Shown in pieces: positions 31,148 through 44,511 of a DNA stretch of 64,000 bases (positions are counted from its first letter, which is position 1; the number at the start of each line of letters is the position of its first letter). The notes beneath the pieces are model-generated. The model searched no databases. It was not told where the DNA came from and was given only the letters and a program-made list of their open reading frames with translations. The translations under genes were made by a program, and so were the position numbers. Origin of the DNA: Gelatoporia subvermispora B (Eukaryota; Basidiomycota; Agaricomycetes; Polyporales; Gelatoporiaceae); the NCBI GenBank assembly GCA_000320605.2, contig KB445803.1, positions 640,714 through 704,713 on the forward strand, written 5' to 3'.

Positions 31148-32329
31148 CTGGTGCAGAGAGCGATGTTGGAGGCGAGGATGAGAGGGAGGAAGTGGAAGGT
31201 CGCAGGGAGGAGGAGCCAGCCCGGGAATGGTGCACGGTGGGCGTCTCTGGGTTGGGCAGGTCGCGACTCGGCAGCGCGTCTGTGGCTGGCCTGGTCTGGC
31301 CTCCACCGTCATCCCCTGCCGACCACACCGCATCGCTGGCTCGCTTTTGCTGCCTGGGGAAGTAAAGAGGCACCACACCCGGTGGCACACCATTGCTGCC
31401 GCGATCTGCGCGCTCGCAGGGACACGCCATGCGATTCGTCGCGGACGTTGCGAACAATGACCTGCCCTGCGTCTCGGCCCACCGACTAGCCCTGCTCGAG
31501 ACCCCCACGGATCTTCCTGACCTCGCTATCTGGTCCGCTCTGGTCCGCTCTCCATCCCCTTACGGCCAACTCTCTTCTTCAGGTGCACCAGCTGCCCCCA
31601 GCTGTCCTCATGATGCAATCGGTGTGACCTGCCTTCTCCCAATGTGCCCGGAGATCGTCCACGATCTTGCACGGTCCCAAGCGACCCCATAGCAGAAGGG
31701 AAGCACCATCGGGTACGTACTCTTGGCGTCCATTCATCGGCTGAGCACATCAAGAGCACCTACTGCTCCCCCTACCAGGGCTCCGGATTACCAAAGATCG
31801 ACTCTCGAAGCTTCCTTTTATTAGCACGTTCGCTGTGCTTTCGTCAACTAGCTGCGCCCATATCGCGGCTGGAACGCTAACCACAACGTCGTGTACCTGC
31901 GATATGAGCCGGCGTCCCGAACGGCTTGTGCAAAGTTCCCAGCGTTCGAGCCACATATCCTCGTGTTCATATCCGGCAACAGAGTTCCCTTCAGGGCGTA
32001 GATACTGTCGCGCTCGATGCGAACAAGCACCCCAGTACAGACTGTACAGAAGTCCCGCTCATTGATGCGCCTTACGTGATCCATCGCCAGAGAAGCCTGA
32101 GTCCAACAGACTCTAATCTCACCACCAGTCAGTGGGCACCGCCCGTCGGACAAGATGTCGCCCATAGCTCTTATTCGCTCCAGACACTCAGCCTGGCAGG
32201 CACAATACTACAAATCGATTGCTCGTATGGGCACAACTTGACAATATTTAAAACGCTCGAAACCCATCTATCGATAATCCTACACTTGCGGGCCTCTCTT
32301 CTGTTTGCATCCATGTACTTTACACCGAT
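31148..32329. other. Intergenic: HAT1 promoter and GLR1 3' flank
   Basis: 1.2 kb, GC-rich in its first half. Long overlapping open frames near HAT1 show only composition effects and no similarity I recognise. No promoter element stands out. Confidence 0.4.
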
Positions 32330-34308
<1,979 letters not shown>

Positions 34309-35713
34309 GATATCGGGTCGCCTGCTTTATAGCACACCGTGAGTCATGAACCGCTCGCTACTCGACAGACTAGCCGTATCACGTTGGCTTGCCCAGGAAA
34401 CTGCATAAGTGAGAACAAAAGCACGGTCCCTGACTCACCTGTAGTAGTCTCCTGGAGGCAATGGCTACCGACGGGACTTTAGTGTGCGAACGGGAGAGGA
34501 GTGCGGCGAAGTGACGGGGGGAGTGGGAGAAGGCGCGCGTGCCGATTGGTGAAAACGACGCGATGCACGCCAGTTCTTATACTCTCACAGAGACGATGTC
34601 TGGGACCGAGGCAATGTATGTGTGGATGATTCAGGCTGCTCCCAGGATTACGCAGAAGGTGGACGGTGCGCGGCACGCGAACCGAACGCGCGTCTTGGGT
34701 CCGTGCACGGCACGTGCTTACATCCCGAGGAGCCAATACGAATACCTTGGCTTCGAACGCATGGCTGAGCACATCTCAGAGCTTGGAACGTCGATTCATG
34801 ACTAAATTGAAACAATATTCGAACACTCCGATGTTTTATCTGTCATCGCCGCACGCAGCGCGTTTGGGAGCGAACCGGACAGCTCGCGCTGACCCACGAG
34901 ACGCGTCAAGCTTTGTAAGATGCGCGATCACGTGCTGCGTCACGCACGAAGTCAACGAGATTGCGCTACGGAGGAATCGGCGCGAAATGCGAGGGGGAAG
35001 ACACAGCGATTCACGAGATACGCGTTGGGATCGCAGGAACAAGGCTGGTGGGTAGGCTTCATATTAGCGGAGGCCCGGGATGAGTACGGTCACATACGGA
35101 GGCAAGGCGGCCTTCCTCGGGTTGGCTCCATAGGCTGCATTGCTGTTGGTACGGCATTCCGATGTCCACGACAATTATCCGTAGCTGCTCAAAGACGGGT
35201 GATTCACACGAGCCAATTTTCTAGCCTCGAGATGTATCTCAGAGACGCTGAAAGATCTTCCGTTATCGCCGGGGAACACTGTGTCAGCTCTGTTGCACTC
35301 ATGTGTTATAGTCAAATTCGTTTTGCCTGAGTAGTCTTGCAATGACTTCGGTTCATGGAGTTGTACCTGAGCGCACACTACATTACAAAGCTAACAAACT
35401 GGCTACTAATAACTTTGACAAACAGAAAAGCAGAGTAGCGAAACAGTAGAAGAACAAACCGTGGACCGAGTCGGATAGAGATCTTGAGCATCTTCCGAAG
35501 TGGTCCGAACGTGTTGAGCGGTGCTGCCTGAAGGTGTGGGAGCGCTAGGATATCAAAGTAGGTCTTTGTAGTTTCTCTCTCAAATGATCGGTGAGTTTGC
35601 TGTAATTCGGGTCACAGAATGTGTATGATCGGCTTCCCTGAGACTCGAGACTCACGATCCACAAATTTAATCGTGAAGACCTTCTCACTATTCCACTTTA
35701 CAAACTTCACAAA
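34309..35713. other. Intergenic, upstream of GLR1
   Basis: 1.4 kb holding the GLR1 promoter. Short open frames on both strands have no recognisable family. No repeat was seen. Confidence 0.4.
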
Positions 35714-36222
35714 ATGTCCGGTAAGTTCGGTAGTATACAATCTTTATCTTGCAGCGCAGCATGTCCTGTCGCCGATGATGTATTTGCACATACATTCGCC
35801 GCTCGAGCATGATGTATCAAGATATACTCCACCGAAGTCCAAGGTGAGTGAAGATCAATAACGTATGGCAAGCAGTATTTGGAATGACACGACGACGCGT
35901 TTGCATGATGTGCCTGCACAAATCCTGGCTTTCAAATAAGAATACATGCCAGTCCTCACAAAGCATGGGCAACAGATGATCCGGTGAGTTCGTTATGTAG
36001 GAAGAATAATTGTCGAAGATTGTCGTTCACCGCGGCCTATCTGTAATGTCATGAAAATACAATCGCGACATTTTGACCGACGCAATCTCTAGCTTCAAGA
36101 GAAAGCTTCCGGGAGTGGAGGAACTGGACCAATCTGAGCTTTCTAAGCGGACAGCAATATTGAACACGGTATTCACCAAAATCTCAGGCTTGTCTTGGTC
36201 TTATGCGGTCATGATGTCGTGA
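35714..36222 (+). CDS. Possible small spliced protein, 55 aa
   Basis: Not recognised. Exons 35714-35720, 35953-35983 and 36093-36222 join in phase into 56 codons beginning MSVLTKHGQQMIRRFKRK and containing LPGVEELDQSELSKRTAIL. All three introns-to-exon borders have GT and AG, and the donors GTAAGT and GTGAGT are strong. The first intron (232 nt) is long for this genome, and another exon may be hidden in it at 35763-35850. The product is basic at its start and has no visible domain. It could equally be the remnant of a longer gene. Confidence 0.3.
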
Positions 36223-36732
36223 ATGAGGCTATCTATCTTGCTGGACATCCGAGGGCAAGGTATGACGAACCCCTCGCTGACATGCGTGACCAAATGAGCC
36301 GCTGTTCAAACGCGTTCTTGTTGTTATCTTTTATCGGCGGCACTCCTAGTGATGTAGCCGCAAAACTCCCCAAGAGCATGTACGCTCCTTGCATGCTACG
36401 CAATAATTAGCATTGCAACAGACATGTAATTTCGTTCATGCACAAGACTATTGGCAGCTATGAGTTCCCGGAATTGTCTCCAAGTCTGAGCCTACTGTAA
36501 TGTTGAGTAGAGACCGTGCATGTCTTTGCAGTCCATCGACTCGGCGCTGAAGTCGCGCCGATGCCGCGATCTGTCACGCGAGGCCGCGGATATGACGCAT
36601 CCGGGGACGCGTCGCGGTTCGGTGGCTGAACAACGTAGTCCCGTATCTCATGAACAATTCGTAGCCCTTGCGTCTTGCGTCTCTGTTTTCTCTGGCTACT
36701 CGCCGCACAGCTCATATTTTCAAAAATTAAAT
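36223..36732. other. Intergenic, RAD1 promoter region
   Basis: 510 bp without coding potential. One ACGCGT box at 36607-36612 lies 121 bp upstream of the RAD1 start codon. Confidence 0.4.
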
Positions 36733-38282
36733 ATGGCGTCCCAGGCTGGCGATGATGGGACAATTCCCGTGAGTGCACCCGACCACTAGCGGATTCGGAG
36801 GACAGCCTTCATATGAATCACTTAGGTGTTAGTTGCATCCGTGCGCGACCTGAAGTATTTTGCTGCACTCCTTCGAGGAGTGTCTCTTGCGCACGTAAGT
36901 CGGCAACTGCGGTACAATGAGTCCGTCTCAGCATTTCTTGACAGGACACGCGCGCAGCGTTCGTCGTCACACACTCCGGGTTTACAGTCACCGTCGAAGA
37001 CTCCCGGACTCTCATCGGTGCGAACTTGAAATACCCAAATATCTTCGTGTACAGCTTATGTCCGCAAAAGGCAGGGCCTACGTTGTCGAAGACATGTTCG
37101 ACGAGTACACATACCAGCCTGAAGCCCTAGCCTCTCAAGAGCTAGGCACTCCGCCGCCCGACGTGCCCACGAACACCGCTTTCGAGGTGCGCATGTCCGT
37201 CCTCCTCGACTGCCTCAACATCTTCGGCACCGCCGGCCGCTCGGACAGCGCCGCGCCCAAGCACCAGAAGATGCTCCGGCGTGAGGACCCAGAGCCGGAG
37301 GAAGACCGCCCCGCGCGGCGCAAGGGCGCGGGCTCGCTGGGCAACTCGCGCATTGACGAGTTCTTTGGCGCCGAGAAAGGCACGGCATTGCGACTGTCGT
37401 ATGTAGGGCCGGGGTACCCACTGACGCTGCTCATGTATACGCTGTGTATCCCCGCTCCTATGTTCGGATGTCGCTGAGATCGCCTACCCAGCGCGGAAGA
37501 GTCAGACGGTCCGACGGCGACTTGCGAGGTTACCACATTCGAGCCCCAACCTCAATTAGACCTTCCGTTTGATGTGGATAGGACGTAAGTGCGACAGCTC
37601 ACTAACTGTCCCAGAGCATGATAACGAGTATCATCTAGTCTCCTCAAGATCATCCTGAAGGTTAGGAGATCCTGTTCTTGCCTAACCTCGCTGTTCCATC
37701 TCATTGGCACAGTCCTCCTGGCTGCGAGATGCACTCTCAGAATTGGACCCATCATGTGAGAAGGTGACAATCATTGGCAACCCTCCGTCCGAGCGAAGAA
37801 ACTCCCGAGGTTCGCAACCCACGCTGCGATTGCAGGCAGACGGCAACTTCGGAAGTACGGAGGTACCTATCCTCTACCAATCTCATGCACTCAGACCATT
37901 GATGCGACTGCAGATGGACTATCCGAACGACAAAGAAGTACTTGAGACATGCGAATGTGCCGAGCGAGTCAGCTTCAGGTGCACATATTGTCCTTCTACA
38001 CGCGTCAAAGGTGCTGACCTAGCGCACCAGCTATAAGTTTGCACAACTATCACGCGCCCTCAAGGCGCTGCAGGCGAGCTCAAAGACGTCCTTACGGATA
38101 GACGAGGATGGGCTCCTCAGTCTACAATTCATCGTCGCATCACCTAAGCCTAAGGGTGGTGGTCGACTGGAATCGTTCATCGAGTTCTCGGTGCGTGGAT
38201 CACATTCATTGCCTATGCCGGTATTCTGCTGGATTCCTAACGGGTTTTTGCCTAGTGCCTGCCCTTAGTTGACGGGTCATAA
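36733..38282 (+). CDS. RAD1: DNA-damage checkpoint clamp subunit Rad1 (9-1-1 complex)
   Basis: PCNA-like subunit of the Rad9-Hus1-Rad1 clamp that activates ATR/Rad3 signalling at damaged DNA. (The name follows S. pombe rad1; the budding yeast orthologue is RAD17.) Exons 36733-36768, 36826-36894, 36945-37017, 37071-37434, 37492-37584, 37639-37660, 37713-37862, 37914-37978, 38031-38190, 38256-38282; sum 353 codons. Landmarks: SVRDLKYFAALLRGVSLAH, GFTVTVEDSRTLIG, FEVRMSVLLDCLNIFGTA, LRLSYVGPGYPLTLL, MDYPNDKEVLE and LRIDEDGLLSLQF. The final FIEFSCLPLVDGS matches the family end. An acidic, Pro/Arg-rich insert lies between the two clamp domains. The acceptor of the fourth exon (AAAAG at 37070) is weak but is the only one keeping frame. 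One exon is 22 nt. Confidence 0.9.
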
Positions 38283-38461
38283 GGGCAACTTCATAGCTGC
38301 ACGACACCGTACACAGTGTAAGATTTCTTGTACGCTTGTCCCGCGTGAAAGGGCAGAAGCACCGGCATGAAGAGTCAGAGCGCGCCGAGGTCCATTCTGA
38401 GTGAGGAAGTGGCAAGGCAAAGTGTAGCGACAGCCATCCAGAGGGGCAGGGTAACAGGTCA

Positions 38462-39619
38462 TTATATCAGTCCGTCAAGATATCCAGGGGCGCTTGCGCT
38501 CCTGGTGGGAAGCACAACCGGCGGGGCGGCTGGTGCCGCTTTTGACGGGGGCAGGTAGTCGGCGATAATAGAGTCGAAGTCGGCAGGTGTAGATGGGACT
38601 AGGAAAGATCACATATCAGATGCCATTGAAGAGTTCGAAGACCAAGACCCACCTGCCGCTGCGCGCGCCTTGATGGACGCATCAAGCATGTTCCCCACAA
38701 TCAACCTCCGGAGCGCTGCACCGTCCAGAGGCTCTATCTCCTCCTTCTTCGCCGTTGCCCCGCCCTTCTGCTGCGTCTCGGGGAGCCCGGGTGGGGGCGG
38801 CTTGTAGGTACCGGTCGGGCTGCTCGCCTTGCCGAGGAACGCGAGAACATCGCCCTTCGTGAGCATCCCGCGCACACCGGTGCCCTTGATCTTGGCCGCG
38901 TCCGCGATGCCGTTCTCCTCTAGCAGGCGCAGCACGGACGGGAAGAGCGGGCGCGTGCTCTCGACGTGCACGCGCTGGGGCGGAGCGGACGGCTGGGCGT
39001 CTTGCTTGTCGGGAATGGAGGCAAGCGGGGAAGAAGCAGAAGTGGAGGAGGTGGATTCAGGCTTGGGTGCGGGCTCAGAGGGCTTCTCTTCGGCGGGGGG
39101 CTGGAGGTTGGAGATGTCGTCGCCCTCTTCCGCGAGGAGCGCAATGACCTTCCCGACACTGATGCCCTTTGTGCCGTCGGGGGACTGTTGAGCCACGCAT
39201 GAGTTACTCAGCGAATGCAGCAGTAGCTGGCGTATTCTCACCAAGATTTTCCCGAGCACACCATCATCCTGCGCCTCGACATCTATTGTCGCCTTGTCCG
39301 TCTCCTATGGGGCGGCTTCAGCATCACTGCGAGAGCTCCTGGACTTAGAACCACGTACAATTTCGAGGAGAACATCACCTGCGGCGAATGCCTCACCCTC
39401 CTTCTTCTTCCAGTGTGCGATGTTGCCCTCCGTCATCGTGGGGGACATGGCGGGCATCTCGAGATTCGTGATGGCACGGCACGCCGCGGATGCCTGCATC
39501 CCTGCACGAGCCAAAATTTTAAACACTGATTTTCTACTACAATCAACAATGCAGTACGCACATCTTCTACTGGCTGCAGCGCGGGCTGTCGACCGCGAGA
39601 CCTGGCGGAGAGCGAGCAT
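38462..39619 (-). CDS. PDX1: Pyruvate dehydrogenase complex protein X (E3-binding protein)
   Basis: Mitochondrial protein that anchors dihydrolipoamide dehydrogenase (E3) to the pyruvate dehydrogenase core. Minus-strand exons 39619-39562, 39501-39359, 39304-39242, 39184-38653 and 38598-38462; 311 codons. The N-terminus [19 protein letters not shown] is a typical presequence. The lipoyl domain follows ([22 protein letters not shown], then [15 protein letters not shown] with the lipoylated Lys), then a Pro/Ser/Ala linker and the E3-binding domain ([37 protein letters not shown]). There is no C-terminal acyltransferase domain, which separates it from E2 and is usual for fungal protein X. It converges with RAD1 (179-bp gap) and diverges from SCAP. 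Confidence 0.93.
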
Positions 39620-40146
39620 GACGAGATGGCAAGTTGCACGACTTTGGGCGCTATCGCGGGGCGCGTCTTGCATTGGCCGCTAAGCACTTTCTTGGGGCTC
39701 GGGATTTCCCGTTCCGCTCGCACCTGCGCCTGTCAGAGTCAGGACGAATGCAGAGGCCATCTCGGGGTCCGCCACCTGTGTGGCACCGCATCCATCAGCG
39801 CCAATCCGGACCCCGGAAGAGCCCAGGAATTAGCTGGGCCCAGCGGGGAATGTATAAGTGCCGCGTCGCGATCGAGAAGGTCTACGCGGAGAGGAGTTGA
39901 GTAAATACTCCTAAATCTTAACTGTCAACTCGACTTGGTCATCTCCGGCGGCCTCTCCTTCTCGTCCGCACAATCATATTCTAACGTCCAATGTTTTCGT
40001 GATGGCTATGCATTAGTTCACCCTGGCTTTCTTTTTCGACGCTTTGCGGTTCAACAGGTCTTTCTTTCTCAGTGCTATCTGTCTGTTTTGTCCACAGCCT
40101 CAGCCTCGGAAGACTATAACTGGATTCACTGGATACAGCCTGGAAG
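39620..40146. other. Divergent promoter region between PDX1 and SCAP
   Basis: 527 bp. A TATA-like TGTATAAG occurs near 39850 on the plus strand. The open frames that cross it are composition artefacts: the SCAP frame only matches its family after the splice at 40220/40270. Confidence 0.45.
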
Positions 40147-43100
40147 ATGTCCATGCACCCAAAGGTGCTGCTACAGCGCGCACGGACTCTCGGAACGAGA
40201 TTTTTCCATAGATTTGGCATGTGCGTATTCCGACCCTTGCTCAGCGTGTCACCTGTTGAGACCCTGCAGCCATTGTGCGACCCACCAGATCCGTCTCATC
40301 CTCGTTTCCTCCGTCGTCATCACCTCGCTCCTCTTCCCCGCCATCGCCGTCTACTCTTCGCCGCAGACACAGTTCTTCGCGGGCTTCACTCTCCGCGTGC
40401 TCGACTCGATCCTCACCCCGGACGACATTGCGAGCTACTTTGCGCAGCACGACCTGCGTCACCTCTGGGACGGCAATGCTGCCCTCCGCGTTCGCGATGA
40501 CTCGGACGCCCGCGTCTCGTGTGGTGTCGGCGGCCTCCTCCGTGCAGAGCGAGTCCTCGTCAGCAGCGTTTCCCCTGACGAAGGCCTCGGCGCCCTCGAT
40601 CGCGATACCCTTGTCACCACACTGCGACTGCAACGCCACATCGCGGACACGCTCCGCGCCACCGGCATCCCGTGCATCACGACTGCGGACGGGACGTGTT
40701 TCTCGCTTGGGCCGGCGGCGTTCTGGGATTATGACGAGGATGCACTCGCAGCGGACCCGGACATCCTGGACACGTTAAACCTCTCGTACAATGTGACCGT
40801 CTCTGGCATTCCGATTACGGCCGAAATGGTGTTGGCCGGGCGTGAGCTAAGCGACCCCTCATCAACGTACATAGATGCGGCCATGTTTCTTGTTCTGACA
40901 TACTTCTTTCCCGACACGGATTGCTTAGGGAATGCTGGCCATTTTCAGTGGCTGCAAGCACTCGAGGAAGCCGCGGGGTACAGCAGCAACCTCATCGTGC
41001 AAGTTCAAGCGCCGCGGCTCATTGCGCTGGAGGTGAGCCGCCCCAAGACTCAGAGGCACGGGGATTGACCAGCTTTGATTCCTATCGCGAACGTACAGTA
41101 CCAGAAGGCGGAGACAAGCCGGCGGCATTTTTCGATACTGTCTGTCTTCTCTTACATAGCATACTCGGCGTTTTTCGTGTATTGCTTTCGATCGATGCGA
41201 CGCATGAAGATGGTTCACTCACGACTCGGATTGGCGTTCACCGGACTAGTCGAAATTGTGGTCAGCACTCTGACCAGCGTCAGTGTATGCGCCCTTGTGG
41301 GTTTCCGGGTGACGATGGTTCCATGGTATACTTCCTTCCATTCGCTCGGCCGAGACATACTGAATCAATCGCGCAGGGAACTGCTGCCGATTGTGGTGCT
41401 ATTCATTGGGGTGGAGAATATGTTCAACATCGTACGAGGCGCTCATCCACTATACATGGCACTTATTGAGTGCGAGACGCAATATAGGTTGATGCCGTAG
41501 TGCGGACTTCGATATCTCTGCCTGTCAAAGAGCGCATAGCAGTAGGCTTGAGCCATGCGGGGACGTCGAACACTCTCCGCGTCGTCTCATATAACACTGT
41601 GCTTGGCGTGATTGCGGGCTTCTCGACGGGCGCAATCCGGCAGTTCTGCGCATTCTCGATAGTCGTGCTCGTCGCGCACTGGTTCCTAGTGCACACCTTC
41701 TTCGTCACTGTCGTGTCGATCGACATTCAGCGGCTCGAGGTAATGCCTTGTCCCAATTTGTCGACGGTAACTAACCTCATGTCGATATAGCTTGACGAAC
41801 TGCTGACGCAAAACGCGAGTCTTGCGCCTGCACTTACTGCTCAGCCCAGCGACCGTGCTGGGCGGCCGTCGTCGAAGTGGGAGCGGCTCGTCTCGACGAG
41901 CAAGAACCTGCTAGCGGGACGCCCCGCGAGGAACATCAGCCTCTTCCTGGTACGTCTGCACCGTACGATACCGTCCGATGATCGCTAGGCGCTCACGTCC
42001 GTCCCTCGTCTGCCCAGCTCCTCGCAATCACCGCTGCGCTCTACTTTGCGACGTACTCCGACTCGACACGCACGAAGGACGTGCCGAAGATCAACCTCAC
42101 CCGGCCGCGCACGCACGTAGGCAGCCTGGCGGCGGCGGACAAGACGTCGCCCGCGGCGCGCATCTGGCACACGCTGAACCCCTCGGACGAGTCGCGTGTG
42201 CACATTCGCATCGAGTCGCCCACGATCCTCGTGCTCTCGCCTGACAACAACCCTGCGGGGCTGCACGAGAAGCTCGGGCTGGACGCGGAGAAGCCGCATC
42301 GCTCGCGGTGGCCGCGCATGTCGCGCTTGTGGACAAGGACGGTCCGCCCGGTGGTGTGGTTGCTCAAGATCATGATAGTACCAATCACGACAACTACGGT
42401 CGCACTGTACGGCCTGCTGTTGTATCTCCTTAAGGACGCAGAGCTGCTCGAGGCGCAGCGCAATCGCCCCGAGCCCGAGTCGCCCGTCTCGGACGAGCCA
42501 CCGCCATCCGAGGGCAAGATTGTGTTCAACACCTTACCTCGCGCGTTCCCGACCGATGTCGAGCTCGTTGCCGCAAGCAAAGATGGCCGGGTCATCGCTG
42601 CTATGGGATTGCAGAACGAATTCGTCCTATGGCGGCGTGACACGCAGGTCCACACGATTATGGACACCTCCGATATTCTCCTCGGCAACCCGAGCATACC
42701 TGCCGCAGGGACTACAATCACTGCGGTTGCAATCAACGACGAGGGAACGTTGTGCGCTGCAGGGACGAGCACTGGGATGATCGGGCTCTGGCGCATCGAC
42801 GCGACACAGGCCAAGGCATTGCCTCACCTCTCCTTAGACAGCATATCCGCAATCACCGATTTGTACTTTGCACCCAAGGCCCAACATTCACGCTCCTCGT
42901 CCCGCGACAGCTCATCACGGTCGTCCTCCTTCGAACGCAATCGCAATCCCCACGCAGACGGGTTGGGCTGCCTGTACGCGACACTCGAGAATGGCGGCGC
43001 GGTCAAGCTGGACCTCGACGCGAGCGCCGACGCACGGGTTTTCATGAAGCCCACCCGTGCCGCGTCGGTGGTGAAGGCGGTCCTTATTCCTATCCAGGAC

Positions 43101-44389
43101 GACGGACGATTACTGCTCGGGTTCATCCTCGACGATGGAATCCTCGAGCTCTCCGCGCTCGGCACGCCGCACGAGCTCCTCGCGCGCCACTGCACCCTCG
43201 CGGCAGGCAACCCATACGACTTCGTGCACCGTGCGCATGCATGCAGCGTCGAGCTCGACGGCGCGCCGCGGCTCGTCGTCGCGGCAGCGACGCAGGCGGG
43301 CGTCGTCTCGCTGTGGGACGCGGAGACGCGCGAGTGCCTGCACATCATGGACGAGCCGTTCGGGGACATCACGCACCTGCGCCTCGCGCCCGTACACACG
43401 AGCGTCTGCGCGACGTGCGGCGAGCTCCCCGTCGAGAGCTTCGCGCTTGCGCTCGCGGTCGGCCACGTCCTCGTGTGCCTCCGCGCGTACCTCGCGCTCC
43501 CCACGCGCCGCTGCTCGTGCCCGCGCAACCAGCCGCAGCCGGCGCCCCGCGCGAGCCTCCTCGGCCCGCGCTCGCGCAGCGGGAGCGTCTCGTCCCTCGC
43601 GTCCACCCCCGGCACGACGACCCCTGTGCACACCCGCCCACGCATGCCCTCCGTGTCGTCCGCCACGGCGTTCCCTGTCTCTGGGCACGGCGTGCACTCC
43701 CGACGCGCGTCTGACTCGTTCTCCTCACGCCGCGTGCACGATGGCCTCCTCGCCTCAGCCCCGGAATACGACGACACTGAGACCCACCCTGTTGGTCCGC
43801 AGGCCGTCACACCCGTCTCGAGCTTCCTCGCCACCGGCTCGGAGATGTCCATTTGGCAGCGTCTCGTCGTCGTGCGCGTCCTGGAGACAGTGTTCGAACG
43901 GGGGACCTGGGACGTCGTCGGCGACAAGATCGTCGGTGTGCGTCGCCGGCCGCGGCCCGCGAGGAGTACGAGCGATCCGAAGCAGGGTCAACAAGACATT
44001 AGAGGGGGACTTCCCGCCTCAGCGATGGAACGCTGGGAACTTTGGTCGTTCGAGCCTGCCGAAGCACGTTTGCAAGCGTTCCCCCTGGCGGCTCTTCATC
44101 GAGAAACAAAGCCGCGAAGGAATGAGCCTCGCAGGTACGTCATATTTGCAAATTACTCTCCGAGGCGTAACTTGACGTCCTTCGCAGACGCAGCGACCTT
44201 GTCCCGCGCCTGCACTTCACGCGCGTTGCGCCGCTCGTCGGCGGGCGCGCACTGTGCCTCGCGGGATTCGGCAACACGGTCGGGGTCTTTGCCTTCCTCC
44301 GCGACGACGCAGGCGTGGCGCGCAGGCGGGCGTGGCCCTGGGCCGAAAATGCGAACGCGCGGATGTCTGCGTCTGCGCACGCAGATTGA
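40147..44389 (+). CDS. SREBP cleavage-activating protein homologue (sterol-sensing domain, WD40)
   Basis: ER membrane escort that senses sterol and controls release of the SREBP transcription factor, important for low-oxygen and azole responses in fungi. Exons 40147-40220, 40270-41032, 41099-41325, 41377-41431, 41488-41739, 41791-41949, 42018-44134 and 44188-44389 sum to 1,283 codons. The start is followed by the conserved FGIHCATHQIRLILVSSVVI transmembrane segment and a lumenal loop with N-glycosylation sites. The sterol-sensing domain begins at FSYIAYSAFFVYCF and continues through RLGLAFTGLVEIVVSTLTSV and IVVLFIGVENMFNI to LPVKERIAVGLSHAGTSNT. Two later membrane segments (ISLFLLLAITAALYFATY; LLKIMIVPITTTTVALYGLL) precede WD40-like repeats (DGRVIAAMGLQNEFVLWRRD, VVSLWDAETREC). 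A Ser/Arg/Pro-rich insert interrupts the propeller. Membrane topology was not computed. Confidence 0.9.
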
Positions 44390-44511
44390 TGTTTGATCTG
44401 AATGGGAGGATGGAAGCTGGAGGCGGTGATCTGTATATAAATTATGTATTATCCACGCGTACTATTAGCTACTGTACATGCAACAGTGTATCGGCCCTGT
44501 AGAAGAGCGGT

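Noticed and set aside
34840..34910. Further single ACGCGT boxes (for example near 34900 and 37989) as regulatory sites.
   Set aside because: One box per few kilobases is the chance expectation at this base composition, and these are not close to a start codon.
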